NCBI GenBank assembly: GCA_002320005.1
Contig: DCJK01000018.1
Coordinates: 13,116-77,115, forward strand
DNA: 64,000 bases
Source: Firmicutes bacterium UBA1702
GTDB lineage: Bacteria; Bacillota; Clostridia; Peptostreptococcales; Anaerovoracaceae
Direction of reading: 5' to 3'
Notes under the pieces: generated by a model
Database searches by the model: none
What the model was told of the DNA's origin: nothing
The model's input: only the letters and a program-made list of their open reading frames with translations
Part shown: piece by piece, positions 51,363 through 60,970 of the stretch
Numbering within the stretch: position 1 is the stretch's first letter
Layout: each line of letters starts with the position of its first letter
Position numbers and translations under genes: made by a program

Positions 51363-52781
51363 CTACAAGCCAAGCAGCGGCAGCTTATTGAGGATTATGG
51401 AAAAAATGACCATTCCAAATAATGCAAAGGGATATGTGGCTCCGTATCCGGCACCCGGATCGTCGCTTCCTGCTGCTTCTGTAGCCGCTCCAAGTCCGGG
51501 TGTTGATGTCATGCCCCCGCATATGGCTCCTGAAAGCATTATCCAGTTAAGTCTGAAGACATATCTTCCCACAAGAAAACCGACCATAACAGATATTGTT
51601 CCGACAATCAGGCTTACGGCCACCAGAAGAATTCCCGAACCCATGAGCGCATACACTGCTCCGTAGCCATAATTCAGGCCTACTATGGCAAGGAAAAAAG
51701 CCAGAGCCAGTTCTCGAACGGCACTGAGAACCGCAGGGTCCATTCGGAAGGATACCGGACCTATCTTCCCTATGTATCCCAGAATCAAGGCTCCTATCAG
51801 AACACCTCCGGTGGACTCCAGACTTACATATCCCAAAGGTCCCATATATATCTTTACTGAGCCCAGTATATATCCCGACAGACACACTATGGCAAAAGAA
51901 ACTATATTAAACTTTGTGGTCTCTATCTCTTTTCTTTTTCCGATTCTTTCAGACGCTTTCATTTCTTCACGATACTTTTGTTTCTCGTCTTCAATGTCAA
52001 ATCCGAATATCAGATTAAGGAAATTGACCGCAAGTATGACAATAAGAACTCCAAAAGGATACCCGACAGCTGAGCCGATACCCACCTGAGCCGTTGCTTC
52101 ATTTACATAGTCCCTTTTCATTTCTTCTGTCAGGGTTTCTGTGTTTTCCACAGTAAGATCACTGTATTTATCATTTAACTTCAGTACATCTATTATGGCT
52201 TTTTTCTCACCGGTGCTCTCATTTTCGTAGGCTTCGGCCAGTTCTTCCGCATGGGAGCCCGCCGTTTCCAGCGCTGAAGCCAGCCCCGGAGAACTGGTCA
52301 GTGCTCCGGTATATACACCCGTCACAGCATATGAGTTTGCGTCGCTACAGAAGGCTGTGCAGGCATAGGTTGCTGCTGCTCCGGTAAAAGTTATCAGCAA
52401 TCCCAGCACAATAAATTTAGGACCATATTTTCTTACCACTATGCCCAGATCTTTTGCTGCCAGCAGCCCCACAGCTGCTACAAATATTATAAGTGCGGTG
52501 GTAAAAAAGTATGAATTGACAACCTTTCCCCCGTTGGTTTCGATTATCTGTATGGCTGCCCTCATGCCTGCCGCCTGGGTATCTCCCTGTGCGTATATCT
52601 TCTGAGCCAGTCTGTAAGCTGCCCAGCCTATGGCAAGACCCGTAAACAAAGCGCCGGAGGTCCCGAAGCTGAACTTTCCCAGCTTTATCTTTCCCAGCAG
52701 AAGTCCCGTTACTATGGCTGCCAACATGAGCACATATGGATTAAGAGCAAGGCTCACTATGTCAAACTTAAAAAATGTCAT
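51363..52781 (-). CDS. AspT/YidE-family transporter without RCK domains
   Basis: 472 residues in two homologous halves. The duplicated signature reads GALTSSPGLASALETAG in the first half and GGMTSTPGLGAATEAAGSDDPGAG in the second, each followed by a membrane segment. A charged cytosolic loop of about 90 residues separates them. The regulatory TrkA-C domains seen in AspT are absent. Members exchange amino acids such as aspartate and alanine. It lies downstream of the lysine cluster but behind a terminator. Confidence 0.85.
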   Translation of the reverse strand: MTFFKFDIVSLALNPYVLMLAAIVTGLLLGKIKLGKFSFGTSGALFTGLAIGWAAYRLAQKIYAQGDTQAAGMRAAIQIIETNGGKVVNSYFFTTALIIFVAAVGLLAAKDLGIVVRKYGPKFIVLGLLITFTGAAATYACTAFCSDANSYAVTGVYTGALTSSPGLASALETAGSHAEELAEAYENESTGEKKAIIDVLKLNDKYSDLTVENTETLTEEMKRDYVNEATAQVGIGSAVGYPFGVLIVILAVNFLNLIFGFDIEDEKQKYREEMKASERIGKRKEIETTKFNIVSFAIVCLSGYILGSVKIYMGPLGYVSLESTGGVLIGALILGYIGKIGPVSFRMDPAVLSAVRELALAFFLAIVGLNYGYGAVYALMGSGILLVAVSLIVGTISVMVGFLVGRYVFRLNWIMLSGAICGGMTSTPGLGAATEAAGSDDPGAGYGATYPFALFGMVIFSIILNKLPLLGL

Positions 52782-52900
52782 TTCTCCTCTGTCCTTTAGC
52801 TTGATTTTCTGAATGCTTACTAATACTTTATATCACTTCATTGCTTCTTTTGCAAGCCATCTGTCTCACATCACAGCTATCTCCTTTATGCACCGACACA

Positions 52901-52930
52901 AAAAGAGCTCCCCGGCAAGAGAGCTCTTTT
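52901..52930. terminator. Terminator of the lysine fermentation operon
   Basis: A perfect 10-bp stem (52901-52910 with 52921-52930), followed by T's on both strands. Confidence 0.85.
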
Positions 52931-52947
52931 GACTTCGAGAAAATATA

Positions 52948-53604
52948 TTATTCTTCTTCCATTGCCTTCATGTTAGGATCAAAGTGAAGTTCGCAGCCTG
53001 TTGCAGCCTGAATGTCTTCCTTAGTGTAGTCAGGATGTAATTCAGTTACCCAGATTCCGTCTTCTCTTACTTCCATAACGCCCATCTCAGTGATAATCAG
53101 GTCAACGCACTTCTCAGCTGTCAGCGGCAGTGTGCATTTCTTCAGAATCTTATGTGCACCCTTCTGAGTGTGCATCATAGTGATTATAACCTTTCTTGCA
53201 CCTGTTACCAGGTCCATGGCTCCGCCCATTCCTGCAACTTTCTTGCCCGGAACAATCCAGTTTGCCAGATCTCCGTTTTCAGCAACTTCCATAGCGCCCA
53301 GAACTGTAGCTGCTACATGTCCGCCTCTTACGAGACCGAAAGATTCTGCTGTGTCGAAGTATTTAACTCTTGGAAGAGCTGTTACATAAACACCGCCGGA
53401 GTTGATGATATCAACATCAACATTGGAAGCATCTGCAACTGCATCGATTCCGGCAAAGCCGTTTTCTGAATGCAGAGTTACCATAATATCTTCAGGGATA
53501 TAATCTGCAACCATGGTAGGAAGCCCTATACCCAGGTTTGCAAAATCCCCGTCTTTAAATTCTTTTGCGCATCTCTTTGCGATTCTTGCTTTTAAATCTG
53601 CCAT
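52948..53604 (-). CDS. atoA: CoA-transferase beta subunit (AtoA type)
   Basis: 218 residues. GIGLPTMVADYIPEDIMVTLHSENG carries the catalytic glutamate (in SENG) of class I CoA-transferases; GGAMDLVTGARKVI follows. With the alpha subunit it moves CoA between butyryl-CoA and acetoacetate, the last exchange of lysine fermentation. The start overlaps the alpha stop by 13 bases. Confidence 0.93.
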   Translation of the reverse strand: MADLKARIAKRCAKEFKDGDFANLGIGLPTMVADYIPEDIMVTLHSENGFAGIDAVADASNVDVDIINSGGVYVTALPRVKYFDTAESFGLVRGGHVAATVLGAMEVAENGDLANWIVPGKKVAGMGGAMDLVTGARKVIITMMHTQKGAHKILKKCTLPLTAEKCVDLIITEMGVMEVREDGIWVTELHPDYTKEDIQAATGCELHFDPNMKAMEEE

Positions 53605-54317
53605 GGCTTTTCTCCTTCCACAATAGCATCTACCAGTACGCCTGCAACTGCGAAGATATCCGGATCGATTTCTCCGATTTCAACAATCTTTTCAGGAGCG
53701 ATGATAGTCTTGTCAGCAGCACCTGCCATTACATAGTTGAAGTTCTTTGTTGCTTTTGCGCAGTAGTAGTTACCGAATTTGTCAGCTACTGACGGTCTGA
53801 TGAAAGAGTAGTCAGCTCTCAGAGGCATTTCCAGCAGGTACTTCTTTCCTTCAATCTCAACGACCTTTTTCTTTCTTCCCAGTTCGTCAAGTTCTGTTTC
53901 CATTGGAGTACCAACGCCGGTAGGAGTCAGAACACCGCCCAGTCCATAAGCGGCAGCTCTGATTTTTTCAGCCAGAGTTCCTTGAGGAACCAGCGTATAT
54001 CTTAAAGTACCTTCAGCAAACTGTTCGTTGAGCTTAGGATTTACTCCCAAGTGTGAAGCGATGATATGGTCTACCATGTGATGCTCTAAAAGCTTTCCAA
54101 CGCCTCTTGCAGTTTTAGCTGCGAATTCGCCGGCAGGCTGACCTGCGTCAAGTCCGCCGTCGTTAGCGATAACTGTAAGGTGCTTTACGCCCTTTCTTAC
54201 TAATGCGTCCATTAAGACTTCAGGGGAACCTGTTGCCAGGAAGCCGCCGACCATGATGGTCATACCGTCTTTTACGCCTGCAACCGCTTCGTCAGCAGTC
54301 ATAATTTTGTTAATCAT
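53592..54317 (-). CDS. atoD: CoA-transferase alpha subunit (AtoD type)
   Basis: 241 residues. MTADEAVAGVKDGMTIMVGGF and the CoA-binding glycine-rich part are typical, as is the C-terminal PEKIVEIGEIDPD. It belongs with the overlapping beta gene and lies 103 bases after kamE. Confidence 0.93.
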   Translation of the reverse strand: MINKIMTADEAVAGVKDGMTIMVGGFLATGSPEVLMDALVRKGVKHLTVIANDGGLDAGQPAGEFAAKTARGVGKLLEHHMVDHIIASHLGVNPKLNEQFAEGTLRYTLVPQGTLAEKIRAAAYGLGGVLTPTGVGTPMETELDELGRKKKVVEIEGKKYLLEMPLRADYSFIRPSVADKFGNYYCAKATKNFNYVMAGAADKTIIAPEKIVEIGEIDPDIFAVAGVLVDAIVEGEKPWQI

Positions 54318-54420
54318 GTTTCTTCACCTTTCTATTGTTTTATACATCAGTCAATAATAAACTAATCCATTTGCGGCTTCATGTCAATATGACTGACGGT
54401 TTTTTCACAGATTTCCTTTA

Positions 54421-55215
54421 CTAACGATCTGCGATGTTCGGCTTCTTCTGCCAGCCTCTCTTCTCTACTTCCTGCATGATGTATGACATTACGTGCTCTG
54501 CATACTTGCCGGGACCGAAGCCTGCATCATAGCCGAGTTCCTGAGCCAACTCATGAGATATTCTAGGGCCGCCGCAGGTAAGAATAATTTTGTCACGAAG
54601 ACCTTCTGCTTCAACCAGCTCTATCATTTTGGTAAGCTGCTTGATGTGAATGTCTTTCTGAGTTACTGTCTGTGATACAAGAATTGCATCGGCATTGACT
54701 TCCTTTGCCTTGGCGATAAGCTGCTCGCAAGGAACCTGGGAACCCATGTTGTAAGGAACGACATTCTTGAATCTCTCAAGGCCGAAGTGACCGTGGAAAC
54801 CCTTCATCTGGATGATTGCATCTATACCTACGGTATGAGCATCAGATTCGATGGAAGCTCCCACAACTACGATATCTCTGCCGATATGTTCGCCGATCCA
54901 TTCTCCGCATTCAACTCTGTCCATAACAGTACCTTCAACTTTAGGTACCTTAATGGCGGTGTAATCTATAGTTGCCTGTGCTGTTCCGTAAACATTGAAA
55001 AAAGTATATCCTTTGGTAAGTTCGCAGTAGTAGCATACATTTGGCTCATCCAGACCCAGTTTTCTTGCGTACTGCTTTGCACATTCTTCGGCTTCCTCAC
55101 CGTAAGGAATCGGAAGCGTAAATGAAAGCTGAACTTTACCGTCGTTTAAGGCGTCGCCGTAAGGCTTGACGCAGGTTAAATCCACCTGAGTGGTTGCTGT
55201 CTTAGTTTCTGCCAT
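54421..55215 (-). CDS. kamE: Lysine 5,6-aminomutase beta subunit
   Basis: 264 residues. The N-terminal dimerisation domain is followed by a cobalamin-binding Rossmann domain with DAHTVG (His127 as the lower Co ligand). Lys138, eleven residues later, corresponds to the PLP-binding lysine of the Clostridium sticklandii enzyme. With KamD it converts beta-lysine to 3,5-diaminohexanoate using adenosylcobalamin. It follows kamD by 14 bases. Confidence 0.96.
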   Translation of the reverse strand: MAETKTATTQVDLTCVKPYGDALNDGKVQLSFTLPIPYGEEAEECAKQYARKLGLDEPNVCYYCELTKGYTFFNVYGTAQATIDYTAIKVPKVEGTVMDRVECGEWIGEHIGRDIVVVGASIESDAHTVGIDAIIQMKGFHGHFGLERFKNVVPYNMGSQVPCEQLIAKAKEVNADAILVSQTVTQKDIHIKQLTKMIELVEAEGLRDKIILTCGGPRISHELAQELGYDAGFGPGKYAEHVMSYIMQEVEKRGWQKKPNIADR

Positions 55216-55229
55216 TATTCTGCACCTCC

Positions 55230-56783
55230 CTATTCATGATCCAAGAACAATTCAATGAATGGATTGAAGTAGTTTTCACCCTTTGTGCAAACACCTTCAA
55301 GTCCGTGTCCGCCGTCTAACGGACGCTTTACACCGCCGAATATACCTTTTTCGATGGTGGAGAAGAGTCCTTCCTTTTCAACTTCTGCAAGAAGTTCATC
55401 AGCTTTGCCCAGAACTTCCTGAGCACGCTTCTGGATTATTCCGTCTTTCTTGAACTCAACTTCATCTCCGATATGTCTGCAGTTGTTGAAGATATATCTT
55501 GCATTTTCAATTGAAAGATATCTGTCCTGCATAAGAGGAGTATGAATAGCTTCTGTCAGCATTCCTGTCAGAAGGATTGACTGGTGAGTCCATACAGTTA
55601 CCAGATTGAACAGCGCATCCTGGATATGTCCTCTGAAGATGTTTCCTGTCATGAACTTTGTAGGAGGCATATATTTCAATCTTGCCTTAGGGAAGATTTC
55701 TCTTGCCATCTGTGCCTGTGACAGTTCAAGAAGGAATCCGTCCTCTGTTGAAGGATCCATTTCGAAGGCGTGTCCCAGACCCATCTGTTCTTCAGGAATG
55801 TTTGCAAGAACAGCAAACTGTTCGTTTATAAACTGAGAAGCTGTTACTGTATGCGCAGCCTCGATTGCATCGTCTGTGGTGAGATAGTTATCTTCGCCGG
55901 AGTTGAAGATGATTCCGCAGTATCCTATGATAACACGGCTCATATACTGGTCTACCAGTGTTCTCTGCATGTTGATATCTCTGAAAAGGATGCCGTATAT
56001 AGCGTCATTAAGCATTACATCCAGTCTTTCCAGGGCTCCCATTGCAGCGATTTCAGGCATACACATTCCTGATGAGTAGTTGCACAGTCTGATGTATCTG
56101 CCAACTTCTTCTCCCACTTCGTCAAGAGCTTTTCTCATGATTCTGAAGTTTTCCTGTGTTGCATATGTACCGCCGAAGCCTTCTGTTGTAGGGCCGTAAG
56201 GTACATAGTCCAGCAGTGACTGGGCTGTTGTTCTAATTACAGCTATGACATCTGCACCCTGTCTTGCAGCAGCCTGTGCCTGAATTACGTCTTCGTAGAT
56301 GTTACCTGTAGCAACGATAACATAGACATACGGTTCCGGTCCTTCTCCGATTGTTTCGAGATATTCCTTTCTTTTTGCCTTCTGCATGTCTATTCTCTCG
56401 AAGGTCTTCTTGATTGCAGGCTTGAGGGCTTCTGCGGCCTCTTCCTGAGAGCAGGTAGGCAGCTTGGTGATATCCAGCTTTCCTGCCGCCATTTCCTGAG
56501 CAATTTCCTGAGGTTCCTTACCTGTCTGAACTATGGCATTTCCCATCCAGTAAGCTGCTCCTGTAGGCAGGGCTCCTGCTTCTTTGATCTGATCCACCAC
56601 CACATTTGGAAGGGGTGTGTCAACGTCGTCCACTCCATCAACGCCTAAAAGTCTTACGATGGTTCTTTCTGTAGAAACCGTCGTATGGCGTTCGATGAAC
56701 TCCTGCATGTCATGAGCGATATTTGCTGCATGCTGGCGGGCGCTGTCAACAACTTTCGGATCGAGGTTTAATTTGCTTTTCAT
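55230..56783 (-). CDS. kamD: Lysine 5,6-aminomutase alpha subunit
   Basis: 517 residues, the size of known KamD. MPEIAAMGALERLDVMLNDA and DINMQRTLVDQYMSRVI are in the TIM barrel that holds adenosylcobalamin and the substrate. The start MKSKLNLDPKVVDSARQHAA matches the family. Confidence 0.96.
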   Translation of the reverse strand: MKSKLNLDPKVVDSARQHAANIAHDMQEFIERHTTVSTERTIVRLLGVDGVDDVDTPLPNVVVDQIKEAGALPTGAAYWMGNAIVQTGKEPQEIAQEMAAGKLDITKLPTCSQEEAAEALKPAIKKTFERIDMQKAKRKEYLETIGEGPEPYVYVIVATGNIYEDVIQAQAAARQGADVIAVIRTTAQSLLDYVPYGPTTEGFGGTYATQENFRIMRKALDEVGEEVGRYIRLCNYSSGMCMPEIAAMGALERLDVMLNDAIYGILFRDINMQRTLVDQYMSRVIIGYCGIIFNSGEDNYLTTDDAIEAAHTVTASQFINEQFAVLANIPEEQMGLGHAFEMDPSTEDGFLLELSQAQMAREIFPKARLKYMPPTKFMTGNIFRGHIQDALFNLVTVWTHQSILLTGMLTEAIHTPLMQDRYLSIENARYIFNNCRHIGDEVEFKKDGIIQKRAQEVLGKADELLAEVEKEGLFSTIEKGIFGGVKRPLDGGHGLEGVCTKGENYFNPFIELFLDHE

Positions 56784-56794
56784 CCTTTTTCTCC

Positions 56795-58561
56795 TTATCT
56801 GATATATTTTTTCGCTCCGTCTATAATCGCCTTGTCGATTCCTAACATTGCGGCTATGCTCAGAGCATCCTTGGGTACTTGTGCTTCGTTATCTACTCTG
56901 CACAGACGATAGTCCATGTATTTCGATATTATATTTATCCTGTCACGACGGTTCGCGTGCTGTATCTCGCTGTTCAGCAATGTAAAGTTGCAGTCTGCCA
57001 GTCCTCTGACCTGCATGTTTACAATGCCTTCACGCTCGGTTACAGACTCAAAATGTGTCGTAATCAGGGAAATATACGGTTTTTCAATTAAATAATCCAC
57101 CAGACTCTTGGTGAGCGCAGTTCCTTCCGTCGGGTTGGTGCCGGAGGCAATCTCGTCTATAAGTATCAGGCTTCTGTCCTGGCCTCTGTCAAGAATTTCC
57201 TTCAGTTCCTCCATTTCCGAGCCGAAGCTGGAAAGGCCTCTTTCCACAGACTGAGAATCGCCTATGAGGATTTGCATGTAGTTGGACAGCCCCACCTTCG
57301 CTTTCTTTGCCGGAACAAAGAAGCCATACTGTGCAAGAATAGGAATCTGTCCTGCCAGTTTGAGGGAAATGGTCTTACCTCCCATGTTTGCGCCTGTTAT
57401 CAGTGTTACACCGTCTTTAAGCGCCAGGGATACCGGGCAATACTTTTTCCCTTTGGACTTTATTATGTCTTCCACCTGAAGGTTTCTGCCGTCTTCAAAT
57501 TCTATAATATGTTCATGGACGATTTCTGGTTTCACCAGATCATGTTTGATTGAATAAATGGCCCTTGAAAGAGCCAGATCCAGCGCTCCGATTTTTTCAC
57601 AATTTTCCATCAGGACCTGTGACTTTTCCGCTATGGCTGCAGACAGCCTGCTTCTTACCCTTTCCTCTTCGATTTCGATATCCGCATTGATTTTTTCTGA
57701 TTCGCTGACATAATCGTAAACTTTTTCGGTAGGTTTAAGTTTCATGGTTACGCCCATGTAGTCCTGATCCACAATCTCAAGTTCTTCCAATTGTGTGATC
57801 TTTTCGAAATCAGGATGCGATTTCGCCACCACTATGTCAAATTTCGGAGTAAGCGCCACACCTTTTTCTCGCCGCAGTCTTTCGCGTGCTTCTTTTTGCT
57901 CTTTCCTTATGAGAAGCTCATATTCACGTCTTCTGGTGCGATATTCTTCCAAAACCGGGCTGAACTCATTATATATGTAGAAAGTGTTCATTCGGTCCTG
58001 CCGCGGATCCAGGATATCCAGAAGATCCTCCGTATCTTCAAGAAAATACTCCTGTGGCACGGTATCCACAACCGCCGAAATATCATCAGGTTCGCAGGAA
58101 CTTCTGTCGGCGGTCTCTTCCTCAGAAATCTCCTGTTCCTTTTTTTCATTATATTCAGAAACACAGTGGCAGCCCTTGTAATCACCCTCTTGGTGCTCTA
58201 TGGTAAGTTTCCGCAACTGCCTCATCTGGAGAAGAAGTGATTTGACCTCAAAGAGTTCCACATTGGACAGAGTTGTGCTTCCGCTTCTCTGAAGGGTCAG
58301 GGACGGATCTTTCATTTCCATGAAGACCTCCTGTATTTTGTCCGTCAGAGTGCGATTCTGCTTCACAAAAGCAATCATCTGCTCTACTCTTTCCAGTTCT
58401 TCCTTCAGCTCTTCTTCTTCCCCCGGGTAATAGGGGCGTATTTCCTTTAGCTGTTTTTTGCCGAAAGGAGTGTTTAAGTCCAGATTAAACATTACATAAT
58501 CAAGACCTGTCTCCCTTCTCGTTTTGATATTGGCAAGTCTTCTATTTTTGCCTTGCTTCAT
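56795..58561 (-). CDS. kamC: MutS-like lysine 5,6-aminomutase reactivase subunit KamC
   Basis: 588 residues from the ATG after AAGGAAAG; the longer frame upstream lies inside kamB. The N-terminal half is helical like the MutS core, followed by the MutS ATPase with Walker A ITGANMGGKT and Walker B LILIDEIASGTNPTEG. It has no mismatch-recognition domain. With KamB it is reported to reactivate the mutase by exchanging damaged cobalamin. Confidence 0.92.
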   Translation of the reverse strand: MKQGKNRRLANIKTRRETGLDYVMFNLDLNTPFGKKQLKEIRPYYPGEEEELKEELERVEQMIAFVKQNRTLTDKIQEVFMEMKDPSLTLQRSGSTTLSNVELFEVKSLLLQMRQLRKLTIEHQEGDYKGCHCVSEYNEKKEQEISEEETADRSSCEPDDISAVVDTVPQEYFLEDTEDLLDILDPRQDRMNTFYIYNEFSPVLEEYRTRRREYELLIRKEQKEARERLRREKGVALTPKFDIVVAKSHPDFEKITQLEELEIVDQDYMGVTMKLKPTEKVYDYVSESEKINADIEIEEERVRSRLSAAIAEKSQVLMENCEKIGALDLALSRAIYSIKHDLVKPEIVHEHIIEFEDGRNLQVEDIIKSKGKKYCPVSLALKDGVTLITGANMGGKTISLKLAGQIPILAQYGFFVPAKKAKVGLSNYMQILIGDSQSVERGLSSFGSEMEELKEILDRGQDRSLILIDEIASGTNPTEGTALTKSLVDYLIEKPYISLITTHFESVTEREGIVNMQVRGLADCNFTLLNSEIQHANRRDRINIISKYMDYRLCRVDNEAQVPKDALSIAAMLGIDKAIIDGAKKYIR

Positions 58562-58572
58562 AACTTCTTTCC

Positions 58573-59592
58573 TTACATTCTTACGTCTATGATAGGTATG
58601 TCCGGAATGGCCTCCTTCATGGTTTCCAAAAGGAATCTGTTGTCGAAGGTGTATCCGGCAGGCGCCCACGGGTTTACCGTTATGGCAGCGATTTCGATAT
58701 TTTTGAGTACTTTTACTCTCAATCCTTTTTTGCGGAAGATTCCCCAATCCATGACATTTATGAATATCTTGGTAGGATCCTTGAGCACTATCTGAACCTG
58801 CTTGAGGTTCTTGAGGCTTATATCCGAAATTACGCTGTTTGTAAAAGCGCCCGGTATGTATATATATCTTGTATCCTCGTCAATGGCTCCGTTGATTTCT
58901 CTGGCTGCTCCCAGTCCTGTCAGCAGATCCAGTTTTTTTACCTCTCCCTTGTCATTTACGAGCATAACCTTGTCTTCAAAAATATTCTTTTCTATTGCAT
59001 TTCTGGCAGTGCCTTCCTCCAGCTGCGGGAGTCTGTAAAGATTAACAATATGTGCGGTTTCCTCCACCACTTTGTTCATCTTTCTTGAAAGCACAGCGCC
59101 TGTAGATAATATGATGGCATCTGAGGTGTCCGGAGATGCGATGGTCTTTCTGTCAATAGCTCCGTCTATGAGAACAAGCTGACATCCCAGCTCCAGCATG
59201 TCGCGGCACAGAAGCTTCTGCTCCGCATTGATTACCGGTCCGGCTATCTGAACATATCCGGCCTCTTTTACCCTACAGATGAACAGCGGCCCGATGGCCG
59301 TAGAGTATCTGGTTCTTTGTATCACTTCCAGACCTGCATCTGCCATGTCATAAAGAAGTGCCGGCACAGCTACCAGCATATCTTCCTCCAGAAATACACG
59401 CGGTTTTTCTGTTCCGGTAACCAGATCCTGAGTTTCGCCGTCACGGCCTGTTGAAGTAATTCCCAAAACTATTCCTTCGTCTATGGCCTCCTCTATGAGG
59501 TAGTTTAGAGCCGTGGTTTTTCCGGCATTCTTGGCCATTCCCACGATAGAGAGAGTTTTGTATTTAGTTGATAATTCGTGTAATAACCCCAT
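58573..59592 (-). CDS. kamB: Lysine 5,6-aminomutase reactivase ATPase KamB
   Basis: 339 residues. VGMAKNAGKTTALNYL is the P-loop, followed by LGITSTGRDGE and the later LVLIDGAIDRKTIA. It is the partner of KamC in mutase repair. It lies 80 bases after kamA with a hairpin in the gap. Confidence 0.92.
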   Translation of the reverse strand: MGLLHELSTKYKTLSIVGMAKNAGKTTALNYLIEEAIDEGIVLGITSTGRDGETQDLVTGTEKPRVFLEEDMLVAVPALLYDMADAGLEVIQRTRYSTAIGPLFICRVKEAGYVQIAGPVINAEQKLLCRDMLELGCQLVLIDGAIDRKTIASPDTSDAIILSTGAVLSRKMNKVVEETAHIVNLYRLPQLEEGTARNAIEKNIFEDKVMLVNDKGEVKKLDLLTGLGAAREINGAIDEDTRYIYIPGAFTNSVISDISLKNLKQVQIVLKDPTKIFINVMDWGIFRKKGLRVKVLKNIEIAAITVNPWAPAGYTFDNRFLLETMKEAIPDIPIIDVRM

Positions 59593-59616
59593 TATGCTAT
59601 AGTTCCTTTAACGGTT

Positions 59617-59647
59617 CCTGCAGGGAGATGAAAAATCTCCCTGCAGG
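59617..59647 (-). other. Intercistronic hairpin after kamA
   Basis: A perfect 12-bp stem (59617-59628 with 59636-59647). No U-run follows, so it looks like an mRNA processing or stability element that could raise kamA over the rest. Confidence 0.6.
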
Positions 59648-59672
59648 CTTGTTTTGCGTTATTCCGAAAGAA

Positions 59673-60932
59673 TTAGTGTTTGTTTCTTTCGTGTCTTGCC
59701 AGGTTGCTTGGTTCCATGTACTTGATTTCAGGACCTTCGCCCAGAGCAGAAACGCCCTGATACTTGTAAGTCTTCTTACCTGTGCAGTAATCGCATGTGC
59801 AAGGAAGATCAGGCAGTGAAGGTTCTGTGTAAGTAGTGATAACGCCTTCGTAGTTTCTCAGGATTACCTTGTGAGGAGTCTGAGATATTACATACTGAGG
59901 CATTACAGGAGTCTTTCCGCCGCCGCCAGGAGCGTCAACTACGAATGTAGGAACGGCATAACCTGAAGTATGTCCTCTTAAACCTTCCATGATTTCGATA
60001 CCCTTTGATACAGGTGTTCTGAAGTGTTCGATACCCATTGAAAGGTCGCAGATGTAGATGTAGTAAGGTCTGATTCTGTTCTTAACCAGAACGTGCATCA
60101 GGTCTCTCATGATATGTTTGCAGTCGTTAACGCCTCTTAAGAGTACGGACTGGTTTCCGAGAGGGATACCTGCGTCAGCAAGTTTTCTAACTGCTTCCAT
60201 AGCTGTAGGAGTCATTTCCTTAGGGTGGTTGAAGTGAGTGTTCAGCCAGATCGGATGATACTTCTTCAGCATGTTAACCAGGTCGTCAGTAATTCTCATT
60301 GGCATTACAACCGGAGTTCTTGAACCAAGTCTTACGATTTCAACATGGTCAATCTTTCTCAGCTCGCTGATGATGTATTCAAGAGTTTCATCTTCAACGC
60401 AGAGGCAGTCACCGCCGGAAAGCAGTACGTCTCTAACCTGAGGAGTCTTTCTGATATATTCGATACATGCATCGATATCTTCTCTTGATCTTGCACCGTC
60501 AGTTTCACCTGCAAGTCTTCTTCTTGTGCAATGTCTGCAGTACATTGAGCACTGGTCAGTGATTAAGAAGAGAACTCTGTCAGGATATCTGTGAGTTAAT
60601 CCAGGGGCAGGGGAGTCAGCATCTTCGTGCAGAGGGTCCAGATCGTCAGCTTCTGATCTGTGCATTTCTGCCAGTGTAGGAACAGCCTGCATTCTTACCG
60701 GATCTCTCGGATCATCAGGATCCATCAGGGAAGCATAGTAAGGAGTGATGCCTACTCTGAAGCCGCCCATAACCTTCTCGATATCAGCTTTTTCCTGCTC
60801 TGTCAGGTTAACAACCTGAGCGATTTCTTCTACAGTTGACAGTCTGTTTTCAACCTGCCAATGCCAGTCGTTCCACTGTTCATCTGTTACGTCTTTGAAC
60901 AGAGGAATGTCTTTCCAATTTCTAACAGCCAT
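59673..60932 (-). CDS. kamA: L-lysine 2,3-aminomutase
   Basis: 419 residues. The radical-SAM motif CSMYCRHCTRRR binds the 4Fe-4S cluster; GGGGKTPVMP holds the PLP lysine; the C-terminal zinc cysteines are in CTCDYC. It makes L-beta-lysine, the first step of the pathway, and uses SAM as a radical source. Confidence 0.97.
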   Translation of the reverse strand: MAVRNWKDIPLFKDVTDEQWNDWHWQVENRLSTVEEIAQVVNLTEQEKADIEKVMGGFRVGITPYYASLMDPDDPRDPVRMQAVPTLAEMHRSEADDLDPLHEDADSPAPGLTHRYPDRVLFLITDQCSMYCRHCTRRRLAGETDGARSREDIDACIEYIRKTPQVRDVLLSGGDCLCVEDETLEYIISELRKIDHVEIVRLGSRTPVVMPMRITDDLVNMLKKYHPIWLNTHFNHPKEMTPTAMEAVRKLADAGIPLGNQSVLLRGVNDCKHIMRDLMHVLVKNRIRPYYIYICDLSMGIEHFRTPVSKGIEIMEGLRGHTSGYAVPTFVVDAPGGGGKTPVMPQYVISQTPHKVILRNYEGVITTYTEPSLPDLPCTCDYCTGKKTYKYQGVSALGEGPEIKYMEPSNLARHERNKH

Positions 60933-60970
60933 ATTAAATCTCCTTTTATTGGTTGAAATCTGAAATGTAA

